Source: an uncultured Christensenella sp.
Lineage (GTDB): Bacteria > Bacillota > Clostridia > Christensenellales > UBA1242
Direction of reading: 5' to 3'
Length of the DNA stretch: 64,000 bases
Assembly: GCA_949296965.1 (NCBI GenBank)
Contig: CASFQL010000023.1
Coordinates: forward strand, 1 to 64,000
Shown in pieces: positions 26,940-35,099 of the stretch (its first letter is position 1; every line of letters begins with the position of its first letter). A model generated the notes under the pieces. The model was not told where the DNA came from. It ran no database searches and saw nothing but the letters and a program-made list of their open reading frames with translations. Both the position numbers and the translations under genes were made by a program.

Positions 26940-28535
26940 CTAAATAACACTAAATTTTTTATAATCAATTTTTCCAAAATTAGTTCTTGGCATTTCATCT
27001 ATAACCTCTATAATTCTTGGAACTGCGTATTTTAGTAAATTTTGTTTACATTTTAAAAGTATATCTTTTTTTATCTTATCAACATTTACATTTAATTCTT
27101 TGTCTTTTAAAGTAACAAATAACTTAACATAAGTTTTCTCATCGTAGTGGTAAAAAATTGCACAAGCCTCGTCAACATTTTGATTAAGTTTTGCGGTGTT
27201 TTCAATTTCAGAAGGAAAAATGTTCATAGCATTAATTTTAATTGAACGCTTTTTTCTATCCAGCACATACAAAAAACCATTTTTATCAAGGTAACCCAAA
27301 TCTCCCGTTTTTATCCATTTTTCTTCATTCTTAAAAACAAATCCGTCCTTGTCATCAATGTAATATTTCATTAGACTAGGAGAATTTACAACAATTTCGC
27401 CAACAGAATAATTTTTTAAAGAATTATTTTCTTCGTCCCAAATCTCAATTTTAGTGCCGGGAATTGCTTTACCACAACTATTTTTTCTATAATTTTCAAT
27501 AGTATTTACACTGCAAACACTACAAGTTTCGGTTAAACCATAGCCCCTAAGTAGTCTAGCAGGACTTTTATTTTCTTTTAAAACAATATCAAAATGCTCA
27601 ACAAATGCTTCATTCAAAACATCTCCGCCACACCATAAATCTTGTAATTTTTTTAAATGTCTACCTGCAAATTTTTTGTTTTCTAAAAGTTTTTTAAACA
27701 TTATAGGAACGCCAGCAAAAAAAGTAACATTTCTTGTCTTTATTTGTTTTATAATTTTTTTAGGACAGAAATTAGGCATTAAAATTAAACTGTATTGATT
27801 TGTTAAACAAGTATGAACACAAACTCCCAGTCCATATGCGTGGAATAAAGGTAAACAGACTAGTGCATACTCGCTCCCACCTCCTCTAATTTTTCTAGTA
27901 TACATTTTTTCTAGTGAAATACTTAATTCGTTAAATGCTTTATTTTGTAGCGCAACAATTTTTGGACAACCGCTTGTTCCACCACTATGCATTGTGCAAA
28001 CTATTGTATTTTTATTTGGAAAAGTATTAATAGCGTATTCTTTATAATCTTTTTGTGAGTGCCTTATAAGTTTTGTAAAACTTAGTGCTTCTTTACAAGA
28101 TTTTGTTTTGAATTTTGAGTATATGTAAAAGAAGAATTTTCTTAGAACAATATAGTTTGTAATAGAACATTTAATAAGAATTTGATTTAATCCAATTAAT
28201 GACTTTTGGCGCTTTATTAAAATATCATAATACATTAAACCTTTTGAGTTAGTTTGAGTTAAATTTTCTTTTAATTTTTCAAGTGGGGTTAGTGGGTGAA
28301 CGATATTTGCAATCACTCCAATTTTTGAACAAGCATAAAAGGCGGTTAGGGCTTGTGGACAATTTGGTAAATATAAAGTCAGGGTATCTCCTTTTTTAAA
28401 TCCAAGTTTTATAAGAGAAATTGCAAAATCATCAATGTTTTTAATAAGTTTGTTTAAAGAAATATAGTGACCTAAATATATAATATGACCTTTTTTCTTA
28501 TCATAAGTTTTTTTCAGAAAATCATAACAAGTCAT
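26940..28535 (-). CDS. Adenylate-forming ligase (acyl-CoA synthetase-like)
   Basis: 531 residues of the AMP-binding (ANL) superfamily. The P-loop is HSGGTSGCPK, A5 is GYGLTETC, A7/A8 is KTGDLGYLDKNGFLYVLDRKKR, and the C-terminal catalytic Lys is in PRTNFGKIDYKKF. It activates a carboxylic acid as acyl-AMP and then probably transfers it to CoA or a carrier. It is first in an operon with two membrane acyltransferase-like proteins, which suggests that the activated acyl group modifies a surface glycan or lipid. No carrier protein gene is seen next to it. The substrate is unknown. Confidence 0.88.
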   Translation of the reverse strand: MTCYDFLKKTYDKKKGHIIYLGHYISLNKLIKNIDDFAISLIKLGFKKGDTLTLYLPNCPQALTAFYACSKIGVIANIVHPLTPLEKLKENLTQTNSKGLMYYDILIKRQKSLIGLNQILIKCSITNYIVLRKFFFYIYSKFKTKSCKEALSFTKLIRHSQKDYKEYAINTFPNKNTIVCTMHSGGTSGCPKIVALQNKAFNELSISLEKMYTRKIRGGGSEYALVCLPLFHAYGLGVCVHTCLTNQYSLILMPNFCPKKIIKQIKTRNVTFFAGVPIMFKKLLENKKFAGRHLKKLQDLWCGGDVLNEAFVEHFDIVLKENKSPARLLRGYGLTETCSVCSVNTIENYRKNSCGKAIPGTKIEIWDEENNSLKNYSVGEIVVNSPSLMKYYIDDKDGFVFKNEEKWIKTGDLGYLDKNGFLYVLDRKKRSIKINAMNIFPSEIENTAKLNQNVDEACAIFYHYDEKTYVKLFVTLKDKELNVNVDKIKKDILLKCKQNLLKYAVPRIIEVIDEMPRTNFGKIDYKKFSVI

Positions 28536-28575
28536 TTTTAATCCTTTTTATATTTATTTTGTCAAATATATGACT

Positions 28576-28603
28576 ATTTTATCAATTTTTTTTATATTTT
28601 CAA
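28576..28603 (-). promoter_or_regulatory. Putative promoter of the ligase operon
   Basis: On the minus strand: TTGAAA (28603-28598), 16 bases ending in TGA, TAAAAT (28581-28576), 40 bases before the ATG. Confidence 0.5.
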
Positions 28604-28739
28604 AATAAATTTTTTAATTTTTTAATAAATTAAATAAATTTATAAAAAGGTCATTTCTATTTGAAGATTGTATATCTCTTATGATATAATAAACTACTTT
28701 TCTTCTACCCTATTTTAAGTATTTTATTAGTATATTTTG

Positions 28740-28895
28740 AAAAGTTTTAATTTTTAGATAAAACTATAAACAAAATAAAAAAATTTAAAATAAAAATTAT
28801 AAGTTAAATTAAGAGAATACTTAAAATAAAAATTAAAATAAAAGATTAAAAATAAATAAATAAAAATAACAATAAAAAAACTAAAAATGAAAGAT
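28740..28895. other. A-rich low-complexity spacer
   Basis: Runs of AAATAAAA type on the plus strand, like 12245-12565. The whole 28604-28898 gap has no frame or RNA that I can support. Confidence 0.5.
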
Positions 28896-28898
28896 ATA

Positions 28899-28930
28899 AA
28901 AAATCTCTAAGAGAAATCTTAGAGATTTTT
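28899..28930 (-). terminator. Terminator of the small membrane gene
   Basis: A perfect 14-bp stem, AAAAATCTCTAAGA (28899-28912) with TCTTAGAGATTTTT (28917-28930), loop GAAA, seven bases after the stop codon. Confidence 0.88.
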
Positions 28931-28937
28931 AGTCAAA

Positions 28938-29273
28938 TTAGACAACAAGTGGAACGATTACGCCAGCGATTACTAAAAGAAGGCATAATACATAAAGAAC
29001 TTTCCAAACCATTTGTTTTGGTCTAACATACTTCCAAGCAAGTATTGCTACTATTATAACCATAATTGCTGTTGCAAGACCTTGTAAAGCACTAACAACT
29101 TTTGCATTTACGCCTGCAAGGGATAAGACCATTGAAATTGCATATAAAAGGGCAATTGCTACAATGGTATACATTGAAATTTTATTCAAACCCCAATGTG
29201 AATTAGAAGAACTTGATCTTGTAGTGCTAGACGATTTTGAACTTGAACTTTTAGTAGTTTTTTTAGTTGCCAT
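28938..29273 (-). CDS. Small membrane protein with Ser/Lys-rich N-terminus
   Basis: 111 residues. The first 25 are almost only Ser, Thr, Lys and Arg and likely disordered. Three hydrophobic segments follow (MYTIVAIALLYAISMVLSLA, GLATAIMVIIVAILAWKYV, VWKVLYVLCLLLVIAGVIVP). No family is recognised. It has a strong AGGAGG-like site, a near-consensus promoter and a perfect terminator, so it is probably a well-expressed single gene. Confidence 0.65.
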   Translation of the reverse strand: MATKKTTKSSSSKSSSTTRSSSSNSHWGLNKISMYTIVAIALLYAISMVLSLAGVNAKVVSALQGLATAIMVIIVAILAWKYVRPKQMVWKVLYVLCLLLVIAGVIVPLVV

Positions 29274-29298
29274 TTCCTTTCCTCCTATTTTTGTGATA

Positions 29299-29327
29299 AT
29301 TATATATGTTTTTAAAAAAAATGTCTA
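29299..29327 (-). promoter_or_regulatory. Putative promoter of the small membrane gene
   Basis: On the minus strand: TAGACA (29327-29322), 17 bases, TATAAT (29304-29299). Confidence 0.55.
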
Positions 29328-29515
29328 TTATTATTCATATTTTATTTATAAAAAAATAAAAAATGTCAATAATCTTTAATTTATTATAAGCAAAAAAATA
29401 ATAATTATTCCATTATGAATTTATTAGAAGTTTGAGTTTATAAAAAATAAAATTGTAAAAAATCACTTAATAAAACTACTAGTATAATCTAGTAAAATAT
29501 GCTACTATATAATGA

Positions 29516-29594
29516 AATTATGTAGTAAAATATTTCTTAACTTTTTTAAAATATAAGTAACGACAACTTATAATTTGATTTTTGTTACATAGTT
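29516..29594. repeat. Possible degenerate cloverleaf-like structure
   Basis: AATTATGTA (29516-29524) pairs with TACATAGTT (29586-29594, one G-U), and encloses a perfect hairpin TATAAGT, loop AACGACA, ACTTATA (29552-29572). The other arms are not clear. TAACGAC and TTTTGTTACATA echo sequences beside elements G and D. The remaining gap 29328-29699 has nothing definite. Confidence 0.35.
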
Positions 29595-29699
29595 TTATTT
29601 ACTAAATAAGTAGATAAGATGTTACTTAAATTTTTATCTATTTTGTATGTAATACTATTTAATGTAGTTAATTTTTTTAAAAGTAAAGGGGCATCAAAG

Positions 29700-31793
29700 A
29701 TGGAGTTTATTTCAAAGATTAGTAAAAATTATGATAAAATAGGACTTAAAAAAATACAGGAATTTTATGAGATATTAAAAAGACAAATTGTTTCAAAGGA
29801 TATGCAAATTAAGTTTGAACAGGGTAAAAATATTGCATTATTTGTTAATACTTTTTTAATTGATAGCGACACAATTTGTGCTTGTTTGTTATTACGACTT
29901 TTAAGAGAAAATTTAGTTGATGCTAGTAATTTTAATCAATTTGAAGATATTGTTAATCTTTGCTCTCAGGTTATTAAAGTAGAAAGCATAAGATACCAAG
30001 ACAAGCAGGTTGAATTTGAAGATTTAAGAGCAATGCTAGTTGCCATTGCCAAAGATATAAGGGTTATAATTATTAAATTATGCGAAGTCTTATATCTAGC
30101 ACAAAACCCAAACTTAATTTCAAAAGAACAGTTAAAACAATTACATTTTGAAATAAAAGAAGTTTATTCACCACTTGCAGGCCGTTTGGGGCTTGCTAGT
30201 ATAAAGTCGGAACTCAATGACTTAAATTTAAAATACTTTTTCCCAAAAGAGTATGAAGTGCTAGAAAATGAAGTCAGTAAACACGCTTTAACTAGAGAAA
30301 AAAGTGTTAATCAAGTAGTAGAAGACTTAAAAAAAGAGTTAAAAGAGCAAAATATTTCAGGCACAGTTTACGGTAGAGTTAAACACATTTCAAGTATATA
30401 CTACAAATTGAAAGATAAGAACTATACACTAAGTAAAATATATGATTTGTCCGCAGTTAGAGTTATAGTTAATACCGTTAGCGAATGTTATGCTGTAATG
30501 GGAATTGTTCATTCAAAATATGTTCCGCTTGACAATAGATTTAAAGATTATATTGCAAGACCAAAGTCAAACGGATATCAATCTTTGCACACAACAGTAA
30601 TTGTGAATGAAGAGCCACTCGAAATACAAATTAGAACTACTCAAATGCATAATCACGCAGAATACGGTATAGCAGCCCACTATTTATATAAGGAGCATAA
30701 GACCAAAAAAAGTAGTTTAGACCAACGACTTATTTGGATAAGAAAAATCCTTGAAAATAAAGAAAATAGTTCTGCAAGGGAGGTTTTAGACCAATTAAAG
30801 ACAGATGTTTATAGCGGAGATATTTTTGTCCAAACACCTCTTGGAAAAATTATTCAATTGTTTGAAAACGCTACTCCAATAGATTTTGCTTATACAATTC
30901 ATAGTGAAGTTGGTAATAAGTGTGTTGGCGCAAAAGTGAATGGTAAAATGGTTCCGCTAAATACAAGTTTAAAGAATGGAGATATTGTTGAAATAATAAC
31001 TTCTCAAAATTCAAAAGGGCCTTCAAGGGACTGGCTTAAAATAGTCAAAATGCAACACTCTAAAAATAAAATTAATGACTTTTTTAAGCACGGTATGAAA
31101 GAAGAAAATATAAAGAAAGGTAAATTAATTTTAGAGCAAGCATCAAAATTTAAAGGTATTTCATTATCCTTTTTAAACGATGAAAAACAATTAAAAATTT
31201 TACTTGAAAAACTTGCATTTAACTCGCTTGATGAAATGTATGCTTCAATAGGATATGGAAGTGTTTCAAGCACTAGTATTTTAAATAAAGCAAACAACTT
31301 ATTTTTAGAGAAAGAAAATTCTATAATAGACACTCCAAAGGTCGTTAATGTTTCTAAAAAAACGGGGGCAAATATTGAAGGCTTTGAAACAATTTTAACT
31401 AGAATTGCTAATTGTTGCAAGCCAATTCCGGGGGATGAAATTATAGGTTATATTTCAAGGGGACACGGACTTACAATTCATAGAAAAGATTGTAGCGAAG
31501 TAAAATACCTTGAACAAGATAGGTTGCTAAATATAAAATGGGCAAACAAAGTCGAAGATAGTTCGTTTAGCGCTTTAATAAAAGTTATTGTAAATAATAA
31601 AACAGGTGTTCTTTCAAGTATAACAAATAAATTTACTGAGAATAAATTAAATATAACTTTTATAAAATCAGAAAATACTAAATACGGCGATAGCATTATC
31701 AATATAGGATTTTTAATTAACAATAGACAATCATTGCTTGACATAATTAATAAAGTTAAATCTTTACCATATGTGGTAGATGTTATTAGATGA
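29700..31793 (+). CDS. rel: RelA/SpoT-family (p)ppGpp synthetase with inactive hydrolase domain
   Basis: About 697 residues. Domain order: degenerate HD (1-170), synthetase (YDLSAVRVIV, RFKDYIARPKSNGYQSLHTT, LEIQIRT), TGS (TPLGKIIQLFENATPIDFAY), a zinc-finger-like region (IANCCKPIPGDEIIGYISRG) and ACT. The synthetase has the RxKD motif of bifunctional Rel enzymes. In the HD domain the usual LLHDVVEDT reads LLLRLLREN (residues 63-71) and KLADRLHNMRT reads KLCEVLYLAQN, so the metal ligands are lost. ATG 29700 has AAAGGGG eight bases upstream; the in-frame ATG 29619 would add a hydrophobic leader without a good site. It makes the alarmone but probably cannot remove it. Confidence 0.92.
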   Translation: MEFISKISKNYDKIGLKKIQEFYEILKRQIVSKDMQIKFEQGKNIALFVNTFLIDSDTICACLLLRLLRENLVDASNFNQFEDIVNLCSQVIKVESIRYQDKQVEFEDLRAMLVAIAKDIRVIIIKLCEVLYLAQNPNLISKEQLKQLHFEIKEVYSPLAGRLGLASIKSELNDLNLKYFFPKEYEVLENEVSKHALTREKSVNQVVEDLKKELKEQNISGTVYGRVKHISSIYYKLKDKNYTLSKIYDLSAVRVIVNTVSECYAVMGIVHSKYVPLDNRFKDYIARPKSNGYQSLHTTVIVNEEPLEIQIRTTQMHNHAEYGIAAHYLYKEHKTKKSSLDQRLIWIRKILENKENSSAREVLDQLKTDVYSGDIFVQTPLGKIIQLFENATPIDFAYTIHSEVGNKCVGAKVNGKMVPLNTSLKNGDIVEIITSQNSKGPSRDWLKIVKMQHSKNKINDFFKHGMKEENIKKGKLILEQASKFKGISLSFLNDEKQLKILLEKLAFNSLDEMYASIGYGSVSSTSILNKANNLFLEKENSIIDTPKVVNVSKKTGANIEGFETILTRIANCCKPIPGDEIIGYISRGHGLTIHRKDCSEVKYLEQDRLLNIKWANKVEDSSFSALIKVIVNNKTGVLSSITNKFTENKLNITFIKSENTKYGDSIINIGFLINNRQSLLDIINKVKSLPYVVDVIR

Positions 31794-31974
31794 TTTTTAT
31801 ATATTTATCTTGTAAACTATTAGTAGAGTTTGTTTTTTTTAGGCTTGAATATACAAATTTTAAGTGAAAATAATATAATTTTTCAAAAAATTTTGTTTTT
31901 AGTTTTAAAATTATTAAATAAAAAAAAGATTTTATATTTTTATAAACTCCTTTAAAATAGGGAAGTTTATCATA

Positions 31975-32054
31975 AATTCTCAAATTATGAGAGTCGAAAA
32001 ATTAAATTCTCATTTTGCAAAATTAAGTTGAGAGAACTTTACCCCTTTTCGACT
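31975..32054. other. Nested hairpins before the GT8 gene
   Basis: A hairpin TTCTCA/TGAGAG (near 31976-31992) is followed by a larger stem AGTCGAAAA (31992-32000) with TTTTCGACT (32046-32054). That stem encloses TTCTC/GAGAA arms and the palindrome ATTTTGCAAAAT. It lies just downstream of rel and upstream of the GT8 promoter, so it could be a terminator or a regulatory leader. Confidence 0.4.
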
Positions 32055-32061
32055 TGAAAAT

Positions 32062-32092
32062 TTGTCATTACTTTGAGATAATTTGATATACT
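32062..32092 (+). promoter_or_regulatory. Possible GT8 promoter
   Basis: An extended -10 TGATATACT (TATACT at 32087-32092) with TTGTCA at 32062-32067; the 19-base spacing is long. A ribosome site AAAGGGG precedes the ATG at 32112. Confidence 0.4.
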
Positions 32093-32111
32093 TTTAAAAA
32101 GGGGAAAACTT

Positions 32112-33071
32112 ATGACAAATTTTTCAGGACATAAAAGTTTAAATGAGATACCAATTTTCTTTTCAACAGATGATAACTATATGCAATATTTAGATGTTGC
32201 TATTAGGTCTTTAATAAAAAACGCTTCAAGAGATTACAAGTATAGAATTGTAATTTTAAACACAGGACTTGACAGGGAAAAGGTTGATAAAATTAGAAGT
32301 TTAGAAGACGAAAATTTTATCATCAATTTTGTAGATATTACTCACGCAATAGGAGATATTAAATATCAACTAAAAAATATTTATCATTTTGGGCTTGCAA
32401 CATATTATAGATTGTTTATTCAAAATCTCTTTACCGAGTATGATAAAATTTTGTATTTAGATTGCGATATTGTCGTGCTTGGAGATATTTCTAAACTCTA
32501 TTTCACTGACTTGGACGATAATGCTATTGGTGGCGTTGTTGAACAATTTATATTACACTCTCCTGTTTTTAGCCATTATACAAAAGAGGCAATAGGTATA
32601 GATAGCAAAAATTATATTAATGCTGGTATTATGATTATGGACCTTGCTAAACTTAGAGAACTCCAAATAGAAGAAAGATTTATTGATTTGATTAACACTT
32701 ATAATTTTGATGTTATAGACCCTGACCAAGCATACATCAACTTTTTGTGCCAAGGTAAAATTAAATATCTACCTATCAATTGGAACAGAACTCCTTTGCA
32801 AGACATTGCTTGCGAAAGTCCAAATATTATTCACTATGCTCTTGGCGAAAAACCTTGGCAAAATGATAAATCTTATCTTGCTGAATATTTTTGGGATTAT
32901 GCAAAAGAGTCTTTATTCTATGATGATATAAAAAAAGTTAGAGATGCCTATGATACTCTTGCTAGACTTAAAAAACAAAGAGCGGGAATTGACATTCAAA
33001 TTCAAGGACTAGAATGTGCTTTGTCTAAAAATACTTTTAACAAAGTTTTTAATTGTCCATTAAATGCTTAA
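32112..33071 (+). CDS. Family 8 glycosyltransferase
   Basis: 319 residues. IPIFFSTDDNYMQYLDVAI opens the GT-A fold. The DxD metal/nucleotide-sugar site is LYLDCDIVV (about residue 117), and NAGIMIMDL and DPDQAYINFLCQGKI follow, as in GT8 galactosyl- and glucosyltransferases. It transfers a hexose from UDP-sugar with retention of configuration, usually for surface glycans. The C-terminal about 40 residues are helical and charged. No other glycan-assembly gene is adjacent, so the acceptor is unknown. Confidence 0.9.
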   Translation: MTNFSGHKSLNEIPIFFSTDDNYMQYLDVAIRSLIKNASRDYKYRIVILNTGLDREKVDKIRSLEDENFIINFVDITHAIGDIKYQLKNIYHFGLATYYRLFIQNLFTEYDKILYLDCDIVVLGDISKLYFTDLDDNAIGGVVEQFILHSPVFSHYTKEAIGIDSKNYINAGIMIMDLAKLRELQIEERFIDLINTYNFDVIDPDQAYINFLCQGKIKYLPINWNRTPLQDIACESPNIIHYALGEKPWQNDKSYLAEYFWDYAKESLFYDDIKKVRDAYDTLARLKKQRAGIDIQIQGLECALSKNTFNKVFNCPLNA

Positions 33072-33302
33072 TAATTTTTAATATTTGTTTTTTATAACTA
33101 TGCTTGATGTTTTTTTAATTTATAATTTGAAAGTTGGGATTGAATATCAATATTCATTATCATAATATTTATTTAAAAAAAGTTTTAATGAAGTTTGTCA
33201 TCAAAATTACAATTTTAATAATGTTATGACTTATGTTAAAATAATAACTAAATAAATTGTGCTTAATTTTAATTATGACTAAGAACTAAATTATTTAAAA
33301 CA

Positions 33303-33341
33303 AAAAAATTGAAACTTTAATAAAATAAAGTTTCTTTTTTT
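33303..33341. terminator. Bidirectional terminator between GT8 and alr
   Basis: GAAACTTT (33311-33318) pairs with AAAGTTTC (33327-33334), flanked by A7 and T-rich tracts. It serves the convergent genes on either side. Confidence 0.82.
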
Positions 33342-33380
33342 GTTAATATTTTGAATTGCTAAAATTAAAAAGATTATCTT

Positions 33381-34415
33381 TTACTCGTCGTAAACTTCTA
33401 AAATATTAAAATTAGTTAGAATTTCATAGGGAATAGTTTTTGTTGCTTTTGCAATATTTTGAGCAGTAATACTTTTATCTTTATCGCTACCTATTATTAT
33501 AGCTTTATCGTTTATCTCACAATGAATATCTGTGATATCAACAATTGTCATATTCATACAAATTTCAGCAACAATTTTACAATATGTATTGTTAATTATA
33601 ACATAACCTTTTTTTGCCCATTTTCTTGGAAGTCCGTCAGCATATCCAATATCTAAAATTGCAATAGTCATATCTTTATTTGCTCTATGTTTACTTTGGT
33701 ATCCAATAAATTCACCCTTCTTAATTCTTTTTATCTCAATTACATTTGAAGATATTTCCATAACAGGTTTTAGTTCCCTACTATAACCATAAAGGGCAAT
33801 TCCAACTCTACACATATCTAGTTTTAATTTTGGATAATTAAAAAAGTTAGACGAGCAAAAATGTTTTAAACATTGATTTTTATAGTTTCCCATTATTTCT
33901 TTAAACTTTTCATATTGTTTTAGAGTTCTTTTTTTGTTTTTGGTGTCGCTAATGTGGCTAAACACTCCAACTATTTTTATATCTTGTAAATTCTGTATCT
34001 TTTCCACTAATAAATCAAATTCTTCTTGGGTATTTACTCCCAATCTATTCATACCGCTATTGAGTGCTATGTGAATTTTCTTTTCACCCACCTTTGATTG
34101 AAGAATATCTATTTCTTGGCTTTTGCTAACACAAAATTCAATCCCTAAATCAATAGCTTTTTGTAAATTGTTTTCACTTAATTTGCCAAGAACAAGAATG
34201 GGTTTTTGAGTATAGTTTCTAAGGTCTAGTGCTTCTTTATTATCAATTACACAATAATAATCTACATACTTTTCGATTGCTAAACTAACTCTTTTTAAAT
34301 CGTGGCCGTAAGCATTTGATTTAACGACCGCACAAAAAAGACTTTTATTTAGAGAATATTTTATTTCTTTTGCATTATTTACTAAATTTTGATAATTTAA
34401 TTTTTTTATTGCCAT
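33381..34415 (-). CDS. alr: Alanine racemase
   Basis: 344 residues, slightly short for the family (about 370). The PLP Lys is in AVVKSNAYGHDL (about residue 30). LNSGMNRLGV, HFCSSNF and CRVGIALYGY of the barrel, and the C-terminal ICMNMTIVDIT of the beta domain, are visible. It supplies D-alanine for peptidoglycan, which with glmS and glmM shows that this organism makes a wall. The ATG at 34415 has AAAGGTG on the minus strand. Single gene, ending at a shared terminator. Confidence 0.93.
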   Translation of the reverse strand: MAIKKLNYQNLVNNAKEIKYSLNKSLFCAVVKSNAYGHDLKRVSLAIEKYVDYYCVIDNKEALDLRNYTQKPILVLGKLSENNLQKAIDLGIEFCVSKSQEIDILQSKVGEKKIHIALNSGMNRLGVNTQEEFDLLVEKIQNLQDIKIVGVFSHISDTKNKKRTLKQYEKFKEIMGNYKNQCLKHFCSSNFFNYPKLKLDMCRVGIALYGYSRELKPVMEISSNVIEIKRIKKGEFIGYQSKHRANKDMTIAILDIGYADGLPRKWAKKGYVIINNTYCKIVAEICMNMTIVDITDIHCEINDKAIIIGSDKDKSITAQNIAKATKTIPYEILTNFNILEVYDE

Positions 34416-34696
34416 AATTCACCTTTTTAAAAATTAATTATTTATAAATATATGAAGATTTGGTCTAAAATATGATTTTATAAAATTTGGGGTTTTTATG
34501 TGTTTTTGTTAAAACATTTTATAACTTATAAAAATTAATTTTTTACTAGAGAAATTTGCATTTATAATTTTGCAATATAGTAAAATTTTAGTTTATTTTA
34601 TTTTGAAAAATTTTTGTTAATTTTATATACGGACTTCATTTATATAAAAATTATTTTTTTATATTTTTTAAATTTATTTTTATATAATTTTTTTTT

Positions 34697-34747
34697 AAAC
34701 TATCTTCTTTAAAAAATTTTTAATAAAAATTCTAAAAAAGATAGTTT
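34697..34747. other. Hairpin in the alr-malQ gap
   Basis: AAACTATCTT (34697-34706) with AAGATAGTTT (34738-34747), and inner AAAATTTTT/AAAAATT pairing. It lies in the 680-base gene-free region between divergent alr and malQ. Confidence 0.5.
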
Positions 34748-34881
34748 GAAAAAGATGTCTAAAAAAAACTTAAATTAATAAATAAAAAATTATAAAAATA
34801 AATATTAAAAAATTATTAAAAATTATTTGTTGTATTTTGTAAAAATATGTTAACATTATACTTAGATTAAATTTTGGCTTG

Positions 34882-34959
34882 AAGTTAATTAACTTTAGAT
34901 ATTTACTAGTTATTTATAAAAATTATTTATTAAATTAATTAAATTAATTAATAAATAAT
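34882..34959. promoter_or_regulatory. Palindromes upstream of malQ
   Basis: AAGTTAATTAACTT (34882-34895) is a perfect 14-base palindrome. ATTATTTATTAA (34922-34933) and TTAATAAATAAT (34948-34959) form a 12-bp inverted repeat. GATATTTACTAGTT and AACTAAATACAGATATC roughly mirror each other outside it. These could be operator sites for the glycogen genes. In pure AT sequence, chance palindromes are also likely. Confidence 0.35.
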
Positions 34960-35099
34960 GAACAAACTAAATACAGATATCTCTTAAGTAGTGTTTTTTT
35001 ATTATGTTCTTTTTCAAACTTTTAGTAAAAAACATTTTTTAGATTCTGTAGGATTTGATTGTGTTGTTAAACAAATAGTTAAATTTTAGTAGGTAGAAA

